From NCBI RefSeq assembly GCF_039871875.1, contig NZ_JBDPMD010000043.1:16873-80872 (forward strand): a DNA stretch of 64,000 nt. Direction: 5' to 3'. Position 1 is the stretch's first letter, and each line of letters starts with the position of its first letter. Shown here one piece after another: positions 1-12,245 of this stretch. The stretch comes from Sphaerisporangium sp039871875. GTDB lineage: Bacteria; Actinomycetota; Actinomycetes; Streptosporangiales; Streptosporangiaceae. The translations under genes were made by a program, and so were the position numbers. Under the pieces are notes generated by a model. That model saw nothing but the letters and a program-made list of their open reading frames with translations, was not told the DNA's origin and ran no database searches.

Positions 1-1
1 C

Positions 2-874
2 GACAACGACTTCGAGCACGCGATCGCCCGGCTCCCCGCCGACCTGCTCACCCGCACCTCCACACAGCCGACTCTGGAAGAGATGCGCCGCGCGACGCAC
101 TGCGACTACGCCGTTGCCTTCCCCGCCGATCTCCCCCTGCACCGGCGGGTCCTCTGGCCGTCGACCGCGGCAGAGTCCAACGGCATGGAGGACGCGCGAT
201 TCGTACGAATCGTCGACCAGGACGGCACACCTTCGTACCGCGCCACCTACACCGCCTACGACGGGCGGCGCATCCGCTCACACCTGATCGCCAGCGACGA
301 CCTGCGCCACTTCGCGGTCACTCCCATGCGCGGCCCGGCCGCCGTCAACAAAGGCATGGCGCTCTTCCCACGACCGGTCGGCGGACGGACGCTGGCGCTG
401 TGCCGCTCCGACGGCGAGACCATCGGGCTCACGACCTTGGACCGGCACAACAGCTGGCAACCACCGACGCCGCTGCACACCCCTCGCTGGGACTGGGAAC
501 TCATCCAGGTGGGCAACTGCGGATCTCCCATCGAGACCGGTTTCGGATGGCTCGTCCTGACCCATGGCGTCGGCCCGATGCGCGACTACTCCATCGGCGC
601 CCTGCTGCTCGACCTTCACGAGCCGCACCGTGTCATCGCCGAACTCCCCGGAACGCTCCTCACCGCCGACGGCACCGAACGCGAAGGCTACGTGCCCAAT
701 GTCGTGTACTCCTGCGGCGGCCTGCTGCACGATGACGCCCTGTGGCTGCCTTATGGGGCGAGCGACACCCGCATCGGATTCGCCCGTGTGCCGCTCGACA
801 CCCTCATCAACGCGATGCGTCCACCGAGCAGGGCGGCCGACCCGTCTCGGCGCGGTAGGTCCGCTTCTTCCTGA
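2..874 (+). CDS. GH130 family glycoside phosphorylase/hydrolase, C-terminal part (5' end outside window)
   Basis: This is the C-terminal 290 codons of a protein whose reading frame is already open at base 2, so its start lies upstream of the window. Visible motifs are NGMEDARFVRI, NKGMALFPR and GNCGSPIETGFGW followed by GPMRDYSIGALLLDL. These resemble the five-bladed propeller signatures of GH130 enzymes, which phosphorolyse or hydrolyse beta-mannosides. The DAR segment is the usual position of the catalytic aspartate in this family. Known for the family: cytosolic mannoside phosphorylases. Inferred here: handling of mannosyl oligosaccharides; the exact substrate cannot be read. No signal peptide can be judged because the N-terminus is missing. 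The gene stands upstream of two unrelated membrane protein genes on the same strand. Confidence 0.75.
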   Translation, partial: DNDFEHAIARLPADLLTRTSTQPTLEEMRRATHCDYAVAFPADLPLHRRVLWPSTAAESNGMEDARFVRIVDQDGTPSYRATYTAYDGRRIRSHLIASDDLRHFAVTPMRGPAAVNKGMALFPRPVGGRTLALCRSDGETIGLTTLDRHNSWQPPTPLHTPRWDWELIQVGNCGSPIETGFGWLVLTHGVGPMRDYSIGALLLDLHEPHRVIAELPGTLLTADGTEREGYVPNVVYSCGGLLHDDALWLPYGASDTRIGFARVPLDTLINAMRPPSRAADPSRRGRSASS

Positions 875-1184
875 CCGGCCCGCGACGCCAAGCCGTACCG
901 GTCCGGTCCGGTCATCATCTGCCGGTCACGGTCCAGGCCGGTGACGATCGAGCATTCAGCAGTTATCGGTTTTACTGCCGCATTGTTTGTTTATTGCCTG
1001 TTTTCCCTAAGCACGGGTGGGAGTTGGGTCAAAGGACGGACGCTCCACCGTCGGCGACTGCCAGGGGGAGCGAAATCGCCTGGCCACCGTCACCATCTCC
1101 GGATGGTACTGAACCCGTCCCAAGGACGCGCTCGATCTCCGACAGCCGTCTGGCGGAAGAACCGGCCACGAAAGGGACATCGAC
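875..1184. other. 310-bp intergenic region
   Basis: No convincing gene. It holds a tandem ccggt run near 899-915 and an AT-rich patch at roughly 955-1010, the likeliest place for the promoter of the DUF4386 genes that follow. I could not find a clear -35/-10 pair. Confidence 0.4.
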
Positions 1185-1928
1185 ATGGCCACCGACGTGC
1201 ACATCCCGGCGACGAAACGAAGCCCGATGGACTCGATGAGGAGGACCGCGCTCGTCGCGGGACTGCTTTACTTGATCACCATTGTCACCTCGATCCCGGC
1301 GCTCCTCCTCTACGGCCCCGTGCTCTACGATCCGGGCTACATCGCCGGGCCCGGCCCGGACACCGGCGTGCTCTGGGGCGGCTTCCTGGAGGTCATCTGC
1401 GTCTTTGCCTGCATCGGCACGGCGGTTGTGCTGTTTCCGGTGGTCAAACGGCAGAACGAGGCGGCCGCGCTCGGTTTCGTCGCCGCTCGCGTCCTGGAAG
1501 CCGCCATCATCGTCGTCGGCATCATCAGTCTCCTGGCCGTCGTGACCCTGCGGCGGTCCGCGACCGCCGGAGCCGATGTGGACTCGCTCGTCACCATCGG
1601 CACCACGCTCGTCGCGATCCACAACTGGACGTTTCTTCTCGGCCCCGGCTTCATCCCGGCCGTGAACGCCTTGTTGCTGGGCTACCTGCTGTACCGGTCG
1701 CGGCTCGTGCCGCGGGTCATTCCCGTGATGGGCCTCGTCGGGGCGCCCCTGCTCTTCCTTTCCGCGACCGCCGTGCTGTTCGGCCTCTACACGCAGGTAT
1801 CTGTGCTGTCGGGCCTGTCAGCCGTTCCGATATTCCTGTGGGAGGGGTCGCTCGGCCTCTGGCTGGTCGTCAAAGGGTTCACGCCCTCGTCCCTCACCGC
1901 TGCAACGGCCGGGCCCAGCGCACGCTGA
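1185..1928 (+). CDS. DUF4386 domain membrane protein
   Basis: A 247-residue integral membrane protein. After a short charged N-terminus (MATDVHIPATKR) six or so hydrophobic segments follow, beginning with ALVAGLLYLITIVTSIPA. The pattern matches DUF4386, a family of small actinobacterial membrane proteins with no established function. A phrase near the start (LYGPVLYDPGYI) is typical of the family's first loop. The ATG follows an AAAGGGA stretch at a normal distance. A second DUF4386 gene starts 94 bases after its stop, so the two are probably cotranscribed paralogues. Function unknown; I would not go beyond a membrane protein. Confidence 0.8.
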   Translation: MATDVHIPATKRSPMDSMRRTALVAGLLYLITIVTSIPALLLYGPVLYDPGYIAGPGPDTGVLWGGFLEVICVFACIGTAVVLFPVVKRQNEAAALGFVAARVLEAAIIVVGIISLLAVVTLRRSATAGADVDSLVTIGTTLVAIHNWTFLLGPGFIPAVNALLLGYLLYRSRLVPRVIPVMGLVGAPLLFLSATAVLFGLYTQVSVLSGLSAVPIFLWEGSLGLWLVVKGFTPSSLTAATAGPSAR

Positions 1929-2022
1929 CCCGCGAATGGCTGCCCATCAGCGGTCATCGGCTGACCGCGCGGCCAGGGACGCGGGAGCTTGTCGAATTTC
2001 CCCGAGAAAGGACGGCCCAGTC

Positions 2023-2631
2023 ATGACACCCCGGAAAATCGCGGTCACGGTAGGAGCACTGTTCATCTTCCAGATGATCTCGGCCATGATCGGCACCACC
2101 CTTACCCAGGCGTTCGTCGACGGCAATCCCGACAAGACGGCGCTGACGGCCGGCGTGGCGCTCATGATGTGCTCGGGCCTGGCCGTGGTGGCCATCGGCC
2201 TGCTCATGTACCAGGTCCTGAAGGGCGTCAACCAGAAGCTGGCCCTGTGGTACCCCGTCATGAGGGTCATCGAGTTCGCGGTCTCCGCCACCTGCGGCAT
2301 CTACCTGCTGACGCAACTGCAGGCCGTCCCCGACACGATGTTGTGGGTGTACATCCCCACGGCCATCGGCGGCCTGGTGTTCACCTACCTGCTGTTCGTC
2401 TCACGAATCGTCCCGCAGTCCGTCGCGGCCCTCGGGCTCATCGGCTACGCCCTGCTTCTGCTGGGAGTGCCGCTGGACCTCCTCGGCGTCCTGGACATGG
2501 ACGCGGGAGCGGGCATGCTCTTGCTGGCGCCGGGCGGTTTGTTCGAAGTCCTGGTCCTGCCCATCTGGCTGTTCGCCAAGGGCTTCACATGGCCTCAGCC
2601 GTCTCAACCGGCGCGGGTCAGCGCGGCGTAG
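2023..2631 (+). CDS. DUF4386 domain membrane protein, second copy
   Basis: A 202-residue membrane protein with about six hydrophobic helices, starting MTPRKIAVTVGALFIFQM. It belongs to the same DUF4386 family as the preceding gene but is clearly diverged from it, so this is an old tandem duplication or a pairing of relatives. I chose the ATG at 2023 because a GAGAAAGGA ribosome site precedes it; the frame is open further upstream but without a comparable signal. Its TAG stop directly abuts the stop codon of the convergent exporter gene with no base in between. Function unknown. Confidence 0.78.
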   Translation: MTPRKIAVTVGALFIFQMISAMIGTTLTQAFVDGNPDKTALTAGVALMMCSGLAVVAIGLLMYQVLKGVNQKLALWYPVMRVIEFAVSATCGIYLLTQLQAVPDTMLWVYIPTAIGGLVFTYLLFVSRIVPQSVAALGLIGYALLLLGVPLDLLGVLDMDAGAGMLLLAPGGLFEVLVLPIWLFAKGFTWPQPSQPARVSAA

Positions 2632-3774
2632 TCAAGAGAACGGCTCCTGCTCGGGCTTCTTCCCAGGTACGGCCTGCGGTGGTGGCTCGGGGGCCGGTCC
2701 TGCCGGGAGGGGGATCGGATCGTCCTTGAAGAGCTCCGGCCCGGCCCGGTAGAGGATGGCGGTGATCGGCACGGCCACGACCGCGCCCGCGATCCCCGCC
2801 AGGATCCCGCCGACGGCCAGCACCATGATGATCGCCAGCGGGTGGAAGTGCAGCACCCGGCCGACGATCAGCGGCTGGAGGACGTGGTTCTCCAGTTGCT
2901 GCTCGACGACCAGGATGCCGACGAAGATCAGCGCGTAGATCGGGCCCTTCGCGCCGAGCGTGACCAGTGTCGCGACCGCACCGGCGAGGAGGATGCCGAC
3001 GATCGGGATGAAGCTGGCCAGGAAGATCAGTACGGCGAGTGCCGCCCACAACGGGACGCCCATGACGGCCAGCACCAGACCCATGAGCACGCCGTGCACC
3101 GCGGCCACGGCCACCGTGCCCTGCACGTAGTGGGACAGCGTGGCCCAGGCGGTCCGCCCGGCCCGGTCGACCCGCGGCGCCATCCGGCCGAATCCCCTGA
3201 GGAACCAGGACCAGATCCGGTCACCATCCTTGAGCAGGAAGAACGTCACGAACAGCAGGAGCACGATCGAGGCCAGCACCTCCACCACCACCACGGTGCC
3301 CGCGAGAACCGTCGAGGTGATCTGCTGCTGCCGCTCGGTGACGAATTTGGCGAGCTCGTCCACCCAGTCACTGAGCTGGATGGGCTTCAGGCCCAGAGGA
3401 CCGGTGTAGAGCCAGCCCTCCACCGTCTTGGCTGTCCGCCTGACCTGTGTCACCAGGCCGGGGAACTCGGCATTGGCCCGGACTCCGATGATCCAGCCCG
3501 TCCCGCTCAGCACGGCGAAGGCGACAAGCATGGTGACCCAGGTCGCGTAGATCGCCCGCAGGCCCAACGCTCGCAGTAGCCGGGTGAGTGGGAACAGCAG
3601 AGCGGTCAGCAGCAGGGCGACCGCCACCGGCAGGGCGACGATGCGCATCGTCGCCACGAAACCAAGCACATAGTTGGCCACGATGCCGATGACGATCAGA
3701 CACGCGCACCACGCGGCCATCCTCGCCAAGGTCGGAGGCACCAACCGCAGCAGGCGCTCCTGAGGTGATTCCAT
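2632..3774 (-). CDS. AI-2E family transporter (PerM/YdiK-type membrane protein)
   Basis: A 380-residue polytopic membrane protein. It has paired N-terminal helices, a soluble amphipathic stretch (about residues 90-150), then the long C-terminal membrane block. That block contains the family-typical LAVMGVPLWAALAVL and ASFIPIVGILLAGAVATLV phrases and the ENHVLQPLIVGR motif. Members of this family (AI-2E transporter family, formerly UPF0118) export small molecules or act as Na+/H+ antiporters; substrate assignments are uncertain. The ATG at 3774 has GGGGAAG about nine bases upstream. An in-frame TTG 14 codons earlier is possible but lacks a site. The C-terminus is a Pro-rich tail. Convergent with the DUF4386 gene, with no spacing. 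Confidence 0.85.
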   Translation of the reverse strand: MESPQERLLRLVPPTLARMAAWCACLIVIGIVANYVLGFVATMRIVALPVAVALLLTALLFPLTRLLRALGLRAIYATWVTMLVAFAVLSGTGWIIGVRANAEFPGLVTQVRRTAKTVEGWLYTGPLGLKPIQLSDWVDELAKFVTERQQQITSTVLAGTVVVVEVLASIVLLLFVTFFLLKDGDRIWSWFLRGFGRMAPRVDRAGRTAWATLSHYVQGTVAVAAVHGVLMGLVLAVMGVPLWAALAVLIFLASFIPIVGILLAGAVATLVTLGAKGPIYALIFVGILVVEQQLENHVLQPLIVGRVLHFHPLAIIMVLAVGGILAGIAGAVVAVPITAILYRAGPELFKDDPIPLPAGPAPEPPPQAVPGKKPEQEPFS

Positions 3775-4048
3775 GCAGAGGAACTTCCCCACCGGCCGGG
3801 AATAGGCGCTTTTCAAGACTTCAAGCCTAAGAAATGTTGAGGAATATTTGCATCATGGGGAGCATGATTTTGCCCCACCTGCGGGGTCGCCGGGTGTTCA
3901 CGCCCAGCGATAAGTAGGACGCAAGTTGCTCCTTTCCCCCCTGATCCAGCCTGCTTTTTGATCAGACGTAACCTGACTTCTCCGCTCACGCGATCGTGTG
4001 CATGACCCCGGCCACGGTGCCCCATATTTCCTGCCCGCAGGAGCCAGC

Positions 4049-5413
4049 ATGACCACCCCAGATGACAACCGCGAACTCACCACGAATACCGACCGACTCC
4101 TGCGCATCACGCCGCTCGTCGAGTCCGTGGGTCTGAGGATCGAAGGTGAACTCGACCGCGTCACGCTGCCCGCCCTGCTCCCCGCACTGGCCGCGATGTC
4201 AGGTCGCGGCAGCTTCTCTGTCGACGTCAGTGGTCTGGTGTTCTGCGACGTCGGTGGACTGCGTACCCTGGTCACCGCCGCCGCCGGCCTCCGCGGCGGC
4301 CACATACTGACCATGCGGTCGCCCTCCCCGGAGGTACGACGCCTGCTCAAGCTCACCGGCTGGCACAAGATGGCCGGCCTCCGCCTACAGGCGCCGTCGC
4401 GCACTCTGCCCAACCCTCTTGGGTCGAGCTTGGATGTCCAAACTCTTGTCGTCCACGACGACCTCGAGGGCGATGGAGGGAAGTTGGCCTCTGAAACAGG
4501 CAAGCCTCTCCCATCCTCCGGAGGAACAGTAGTGAGACATCGTGACGACGGGCGGTCCATCCTGGTGGGCTACGACGAATCATCGGGGAGCGAGCAGGCG
4601 TTGCGATGGGCGGCCGAGGAGGCGCGGCTGCGCGACTGTCCTGTACTGGTCTGCCACGCGTGGCAGTGGCCATATCCTCTGCGACCCGCCGGCGAGCAGA
4701 TGCTGGCCCAGGTTGAGCACATCGCCACCGCCGTGGTGCACAACGGAGTGGATCACGTACGTGAACACCACGCCGGCATCGAGGTCCAGCCGCTACTGAT
4801 CAAGGGCCCGGTCTCGGCGGTGTTGCTGAAAGCCGCGGAGGAGGCCCAGCTCGTGGTTCTGGGCTCTCGAGGAGTGGGCGGATTCGAGGACCTGAGGGTG
4901 GGGTCAGCGGCCGTGCAGGTGCCCGCACACAGTGCCCGGCCGGTCGTGGTCGTACGCCCCGCAGGCGAGCCGATCAATCAACCCACTTCACGGATCATCG
5001 TCGGGGTCGACGGCTCTCCCGCGAGTAAGGCGGCATTCGGCTTCGCCCTGCGTGAGGCCGCCCTGCGTGGCGGGACGGTGACGGCCATCTGCGCCTGGTG
5101 GGATCCCGGAGCCCTCCCAGGACCTGACCAGCTCCCCTTCGTGGACGCAGCGATGATGCGTGCGGGAGCGGAGACCCGTTTTCAGCAGGTGGTGTCACTG
5201 CTGACCGCTCAGTATCCAGATGTGCCGGTGACCACCGACTTCGTGGGCGAGCGCCCTCCGCGTGCGATCGTCGAAGCCGCCAGGGGCGCGACGTTGCTCG
5301 TCCTCGGACGCAGCGGGCTCGGCCCTGGGACCGGCACCCTGCTGGGAGCCGTCACCCAAGCCGCGCTGTCGGGGGTTCACTGCCCGGTGGCCGTGACCCC
5401 GCCACCGGACTGA
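4049..5413 (+). CDS. STAS domain fused to two universal stress protein (UspA) domains
   Basis: A 454-residue cytosolic protein. Residues about 14-125 form a STAS domain of the anti-anti-sigma type. Residues about 170-315 and 325-452 are two UspA domains. The first Usp carries the nucleotide-binding pattern LGSRGVGGF..GS followed by HSARPVVVV. The second (LGRSGLGPG..LGAV) has lost the usual GS pair. The STAS phosphorylation site is also altered: the usual D-S-x-G reads CDVGG, with valine in place of serine. The linker (about 126-165) looks like former intergenic DNA and ends in a perfect ribosome site before an in-frame GTG at residue 162. The main start (ATG, AGGAG five bases upstream) is clear. 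Likely role: stress signalling, perhaps nucleotide-dependent; partners unknown. Confidence 0.8.
   Translation: MTTPDDNRELTTNTDRLLRITPLVESVGLRIEGELDRVTLPALLPALAAMSGRGSFSVDVSGLVFCDVGGLRTLVTAAAGLRGGHILTMRSPSPEVRRLLKLTGWHKMAGLRLQAPSRTLPNPLGSSLDVQTLVVHDDLEGDGGKLASETGKPLPSSGGTVVRHRDDGRSILVGYDESSGSEQALRWAAEEARLRDCPVLVCHAWQWPYPLRPAGEQMLAQVEHIATAVVHNGVDHVREHHAGIEVQPLLIKGPVSAVLLKAAEEAQLVVLGSRGVGGFEDLRVGSAAVQVPAHSARPVVVVRPAGEPINQPTSRIIVGVDGSPASKAAFGFALREAALRGGTVTAICAWWDPGALPGPDQLPFVDAAMMRAGAETRFQQVVSLLTAQYPDVPVTTDFVGERPPRAIVEAARGATLLVLGRSGLGPGTGTLLGAVTQAALSGVHCPVAVTPPPD
4520..4534 (+). promoter_or_regulatory. Internal ribosome binding site and GTG inside the STAS-Usp gene
   Basis: GGAGGA at 4520-4525 sits six bases before an in-frame GTG at 4532. 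Starting here would give a protein of only the two Usp domains. The site looks like the fossil or still-active start of a formerly separate Usp gene. Confidence 0.55.
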
Positions 5414-5417
5414 CCCA

Positions 5418-6374
5418 TCAGTTGGACGCGGTGCTCGGAGCGCCTTCGACGGATGCGGGGCCGGTGGCAGGGCTGAGGGGTTCCAGCCAGCCGAGCCGCT
5501 CGGCCAGGTGCCGGGCGCTGTCGATGACGGTGGCGATGTGGGGGGAGGGGTTGTCCTGGTGCCACAGCAGGGACCAGGGGTAGTGCATGGCGGGTTCGAT
5601 CAGGGACCGCCAGATGGTGCCCGGCCGGTTGGAGGTGCGGAAGGAGGAGGGGACGCAGTGCACGCAACGGTCCTGAAGGACGAGGTCGACGGCGGCGCGG
5701 CTGCTCTGCACGGTGCCTTCGTAGAGGGTGGGCGCGAACCCGGCCGAGCGGCACAACGTGATGACGAACTGGTTGAGCTCCGGCGTCTGGGATTCCTCGC
5801 CGAGGAGCAGGAGCTCGTCGGAGAGGGCGGCGACGGGTACACCGTCGAGTTCGGCGAAGCGGTGCTCGTCGGGCGCCAGCACGCCGAGCGGATCGAGCCT
5901 GATCAGCTTGGAGGTCACCTCAGCCGGAGCTTGCGAAGCGTGTCCGATGGCGATGTCCAGCCGGCCGTCGGCCAGTTGCCGGTACTGCTCGGGAGCACCC
6001 GCTTCAACCTGGTGAATCGTGATGTCGGGATGGGTGCGCTGGAGCTCACGCAGGATCTGCGGCATGGTGTCGTAGCCCGCGTCGATGATGCCCACGCGGA
6101 GTATGGGTGCGGACGCGGCGGCGTTGCGTGCCGCCTGCCCGGCCCTGCCCACGCGATCGAGGATCTGACGGGCCTCCACGAGGAAGGCAGCGCCGGCTGG
6201 GGTCAGGTCGACGTGGTGGGTGCTGCGGTCCAGCAGCCGTACCCCCAGTTCGCGTTCCAGCCGCTGGATCTGCTGGCTCAGCGAGGACTGCACGATGTGC
6301 TCGCGCGCAGCTGCCCGGCCGAAATGCAACTCTTCGGCCAGCGTCACAAAATAGCGCAACTGACGCAGCTCCAT
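5418..6374 (-). CDS. LysR family transcriptional regulator
   Basis: A 318-residue regulator. Its N-terminal winged helix is textbook LysR: MELRQLRYFVTLAEELHF, then SSLSQQIQRLERELGVRLL and the VDLTPAGAAFL strand. Residues about 90-300 form the periplasmic-binding-protein-like effector domain (LRVGIIDAGYDTMPQIL and similar). The ATG at 6374 has GGAAGG about ten bases upstream; a GTG three codons earlier is too close to that site. It is followed by a convergent stop four bases from the STAS-Usp gene. Upstream, on the same strand, lies the desaturase gene 91 bases away. LysR proteins usually control a divergent gene, but none is divergent here, so the target is not evident. Confidence 0.9.
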   Translation of the reverse strand: MELRQLRYFVTLAEELHFGRAAAREHIVQSSLSQQIQRLERELGVRLLDRSTHHVDLTPAGAAFLVEARQILDRVGRAGQAARNAAASAPILRVGIIDAGYDTMPQILRELQRTHPDITIHQVEAGAPEQYRQLADGRLDIAIGHASQAPAEVTSKLIRLDPLGVLAPDEHRFAELDGVPVAALSDELLLLGEESQTPELNQFVITLCRSAGFAPTLYEGTVQSSRAAVDLVLQDRCVHCVPSSFRTSNRPGTIWRSLIEPAMHYPWSLLWHQDNPSPHIATVIDSARHLAERLGWLEPLSPATGPASVEGAPSTASN

Positions 6375-6465
6375 GCCCACCACCCCTTCCCGCTCGGGCG
6401 GCGCTTATCCGGGCCGTCTCCCCACTCTAGGCATTTGCCGGTAGCGAGATCGAGAAGGGCGTCGG

Positions 6466-7467
6466 TCAGTCTCCGACCGGGGCGCGGGCTTGTTGCCGCG
6501 GGTCGGCGCGGCGGCGTCGCACGCGCTCCCGATCGGGCCAGTGCACGTTGCTCGCCCAGCCCAGACGCTCGAACATACCGATCAGCCCGGCGGACGGATC
6601 GAGCTGGCCGCGATCGAGGCCATGGCGGGCGCAGGTGGGTTCGCTGTGGTGGCCGTTGTGCCAGCTTTCGCCGAAGGACAGCAGGGCCAGTGGCCACAGG
6701 TTGGTCGAGCGGTCGTGGCTGCGGGTCCTGAAGGGTCTGGTGCCGATGAGGTGGCACAGGGAGTTGACGCTCCAGGTGACGTGCTGGAGCAGCGCGACGC
6801 GGATCAGCCCGGCCCACAGGAAGGCGGTCAGAGCGCCGTACAGGGTACCGGTGAGCGCCCAGCCGGCCAGGAAGGGCAACGCCAGCGACAGCGCGCACAG
6901 CGCGGGGAAGGCGCGGGCGACGCGTGTCATGGCCGGATCGGCCAGCAGGTCGGGGGCGTAGCGCTCGGCCGGGGTCGGATCGTCGGCGAACAGCCAGCCC
7001 AGGTGGGCGTGGGCAAGCCCCCGAAGCTGCCCGCGCAGGCCGGTGCCGTACCGGTAGGGCGAGTGCGGATCGCCCGGCCGGTCGGTGAAGGCGTGATGGC
7101 GGCGGTGCACCGCCACCCAGTCGATCACGTTCCCCTGAAAGCCCATCGACCCGGCGACCGCCAGCGCCACGCGCAACCAGGGCCGGGCGGTGAAGGAGGC
7201 ATGGGTGAGCAGCCGGTGGAAGCCGACCGTCACCCCCAGCCCGGTCACCACGTACAGGACCGCGGCCAGCAGCAGATCGGTGAAAGTGACTCCCTGCCCC
7301 CACCCCAGGAAGATCGTGACGCCGAGCGCGACGAACGGCAGGACCACGATCGCGGATGTCAGCCCCATCTGGGTCCGGCTGGCCGGCGCGTGCTCTTCTG
7401 CCCCGGGGAAGGGCGATACGCCGTCGTAGTCCTGATGGCGTTCCACCACCTGTCCGGAAATAGTCAT
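6466..7467 (-). CDS. Acyl-CoA/fatty acid desaturase
   Basis: A 333-residue membrane di-iron desaturase. All three histidine boxes are present: HRLLTH in the second quarter, HRRHH (WVAVHRRHHAFTD) near residue 120, and HNGHH (GESWHNGHHSEPT) near residue 270. Hydrophobic pairs flank the boxes as expected for the stearoyl-CoA delta-9 type. It introduces a double bond into fatty acyl chains at the membrane using O2 and an electron donor. No ferredoxin or reductase gene is adjacent. The gene starts 19 bases after the UBP zinc-finger gene on the same strand, so the two form a small operon, which suggests a shared physiological role. The C-terminal tail is Arg-rich. Confidence 0.92.
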   Translation of the reverse strand: MTISGQVVERHQDYDGVSPFPGAEEHAPASRTQMGLTSAIVVLPFVALGVTIFLGWGQGVTFTDLLLAAVLYVVTGLGVTVGFHRLLTHASFTARPWLRVALAVAGSMGFQGNVIDWVAVHRRHHAFTDRPGDPHSPYRYGTGLRGQLRGLAHAHLGWLFADDPTPAERYAPDLLADPAMTRVARAFPALCALSLALPFLAGWALTGTLYGALTAFLWAGLIRVALLQHVTWSVNSLCHLIGTRPFRTRSHDRSTNLWPLALLSFGESWHNGHHSEPTCARHGLDRGQLDPSAGLIGMFERLGWASNVHWPDRERVRRRRADPRQQARAPVGD

Positions 7468-7486
7468 GAAGTCTCTTCCGTCTCGT

Positions 7487-7798
7487 CTATACGGTGCGGC
7501 GGTGCACGTAGCACCAGCGCCAGGTCGATCTCGGTTCCAGGGGGGCGACCACCGGGTGGTCCGTCTCCTGGTAGTGGGCGCGGGCGTGGCCGCCGTGCGA
7601 ATCGTCGGAGCAGGCCACCCGCCCGCAGGTCAGGCACACCAGCAAGCGCTCCCAGGTCCGGCCGGCGACCAGGCAGTCCTCGCATTCGGGTGGCCCGTGC
7701 TCCACGGCCGGGAGCTGGTCGATGTGGTGGCAGCGCGGGGCCTGACCGTTCAGGCCCACGCGGCCGGTCGCGCTCGTTCCTTGTGCGTCCAGGGTCAT
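7487..7798 (-). CDS. UBP-type zinc finger domain protein
   Basis: A 103-residue protein that is almost entirely one UBP-type zinc finger. Ligand candidates are CEDCL, then CLTCGRVACSD, then HARAHYQETDHPV and WCYVH at the C-terminus. In eukaryotes this fold binds the ubiquitin C-terminus. In actinobacteria, which lack ubiquitin, the stand-alone version has no settled role. I chose the ATG at 7798 because GAGGGGG precedes it; a GTG five codons upstream is possible. It lies directly before the desaturase gene and is probably cotranscribed with it, a neighbourhood that hints at redox or membrane-lipid physiology. Confidence 0.82.
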   Translation of the reverse strand: MTLDAQGTSATGRVGLNGQAPRCHHIDQLPAVEHGPPECEDCLVAGRTWERLLVCLTCGRVACSDDSHGGHARAHYQETDHPVVAPLEPRSTWRWCYVHRRTV

Positions 7799-8021
7799 GA
7801 CCGACCCCCTCACGGTGACAGCGACGCAAGCTGCGCCGTCTGTTCATCCACCAGTCAAGGCCATCAGCGAGCAAGTGGTGATGCTCAATCCCAGCCAGCC
7901 TCATCAGTTACGGCGATTGCGCCTGCCTGCACCTGGCCGCCGAGCCGCATGCCTCTTCCGGCAGGAGTGGGCTGACCTGCCCGTGCACTCCGGGGCGCCG
8001 CGACGCGGACGGTCACGCGGA

Positions 8022-8060
8022 GAGAGCCCCCGGCCGGCGTTCATGCCGCCAGGGGCTCTC
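8022..8060 (-). terminator. Hairpin downstream of the stand-alone rpoB
   Basis: GAGAGCCCC (8022-8030) pairs with GGGGCTCTC (8052-8060), a perfect 9-bp stem about 25 bases past the rpoB stop. There is no U-rich tract on the minus strand, as is common in actinobacteria. It argues that no rpoC is cotranscribed. Confidence 0.6.
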
Positions 8061-8083
8061 TTGTCCGGGTGTGGCCCAGGCGC

Positions 8084-11536
<3,453 letters not shown>

Positions 11537-11642
11537 CAGATGTCCTTCCGAAGGCTCGCGGCGGACTGACTACACGCACGCCGGACGACCTCGCAACGTG
11601 AGCGAGCGGAGCGGGTCGTCAAGAAAGCAGCGTGGAACAGCG

Positions 11643-11671
11643 AGCGTACTGGCTCAGCATCAATTTGTCCA
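11643..11671 (-). promoter_or_regulatory. Candidate sigma-70-type promoter of the stand-alone rpoB
   Basis: Reading the minus strand, TGGACA (11666-11671) and TACGCT (11643-11648) are separated by exactly 17 bases, about 107 bases before the rpoB TTG. Both hexamers fit housekeeping-sigma promoters of actinomycetes. Prediction from sequence only. Confidence 0.45.
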
Positions 11672-12245
11672 CGCTAACGCAGACCCATCTTCCCGGTCGC
11701 ATCTTCATGATGACGCACGCTCTCCCGCTTGTCAATCATCTTCGGCAGGTCCGCGTGCCCGCCGCGTCGCCATGCCGGTGGCCGTGCGCATTCATGGCTC
11801 CAGCCGGATCCCTCAGAATATCACGTGCTTCTCAAGCGACTCTATATCGTCCGCATGATTGGGACGCGTTAATTGAAACTCCGGGCCCGCAGTCTTCCCT
11901 TGGCGGATAAAAAGGGTGGCACGACGTTTATGGACGCGCCTTGTGGGTGAGTTGGCCGTGCACATCATCTGTCACGACGACCCGGTCGGAGGCTCGCGCG
12001 TGTCCATCAGACGACTGCTGCTCGATTTAAGTGCCATTATGCTGACCGCGGGCGGCGTATCAGGCCGGGCAGGAACCCGCATTCAAGGCTGGTCCGGGCC
12101 CGGCGGCGCACTCACCCGCCTCGACGTGTTGCCCAAAAATTCACAGTCGATTTCAGGACTTCCGAAACGACTTTCGCACCGGGCGGCCGAGGCGACGTCG
12201 GCGCCCGTCGTGCGGGAGAACGGCGGAGCGACGGCGGAGCGGCAC
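11672..12245. other. Long AT-richer intergenic region between rpoB and the monooxygenase
   Basis: About 570 bases with lower GC than its surroundings. Open frames exist but lack actinobacterial third-position GC bias, so I do not call a gene. It should contain the monooxygenase promoter; an AT-rich stretch around 11865-11915 is the likeliest place, but no clean -35/-10 pair was found. Confidence 0.4.

Noticed and set aside
11632..11910. Possible small gene in the region before the monooxygenase
   Set aside because: Codon usage lacks the GC third-position bias and no ribosome site precedes it.
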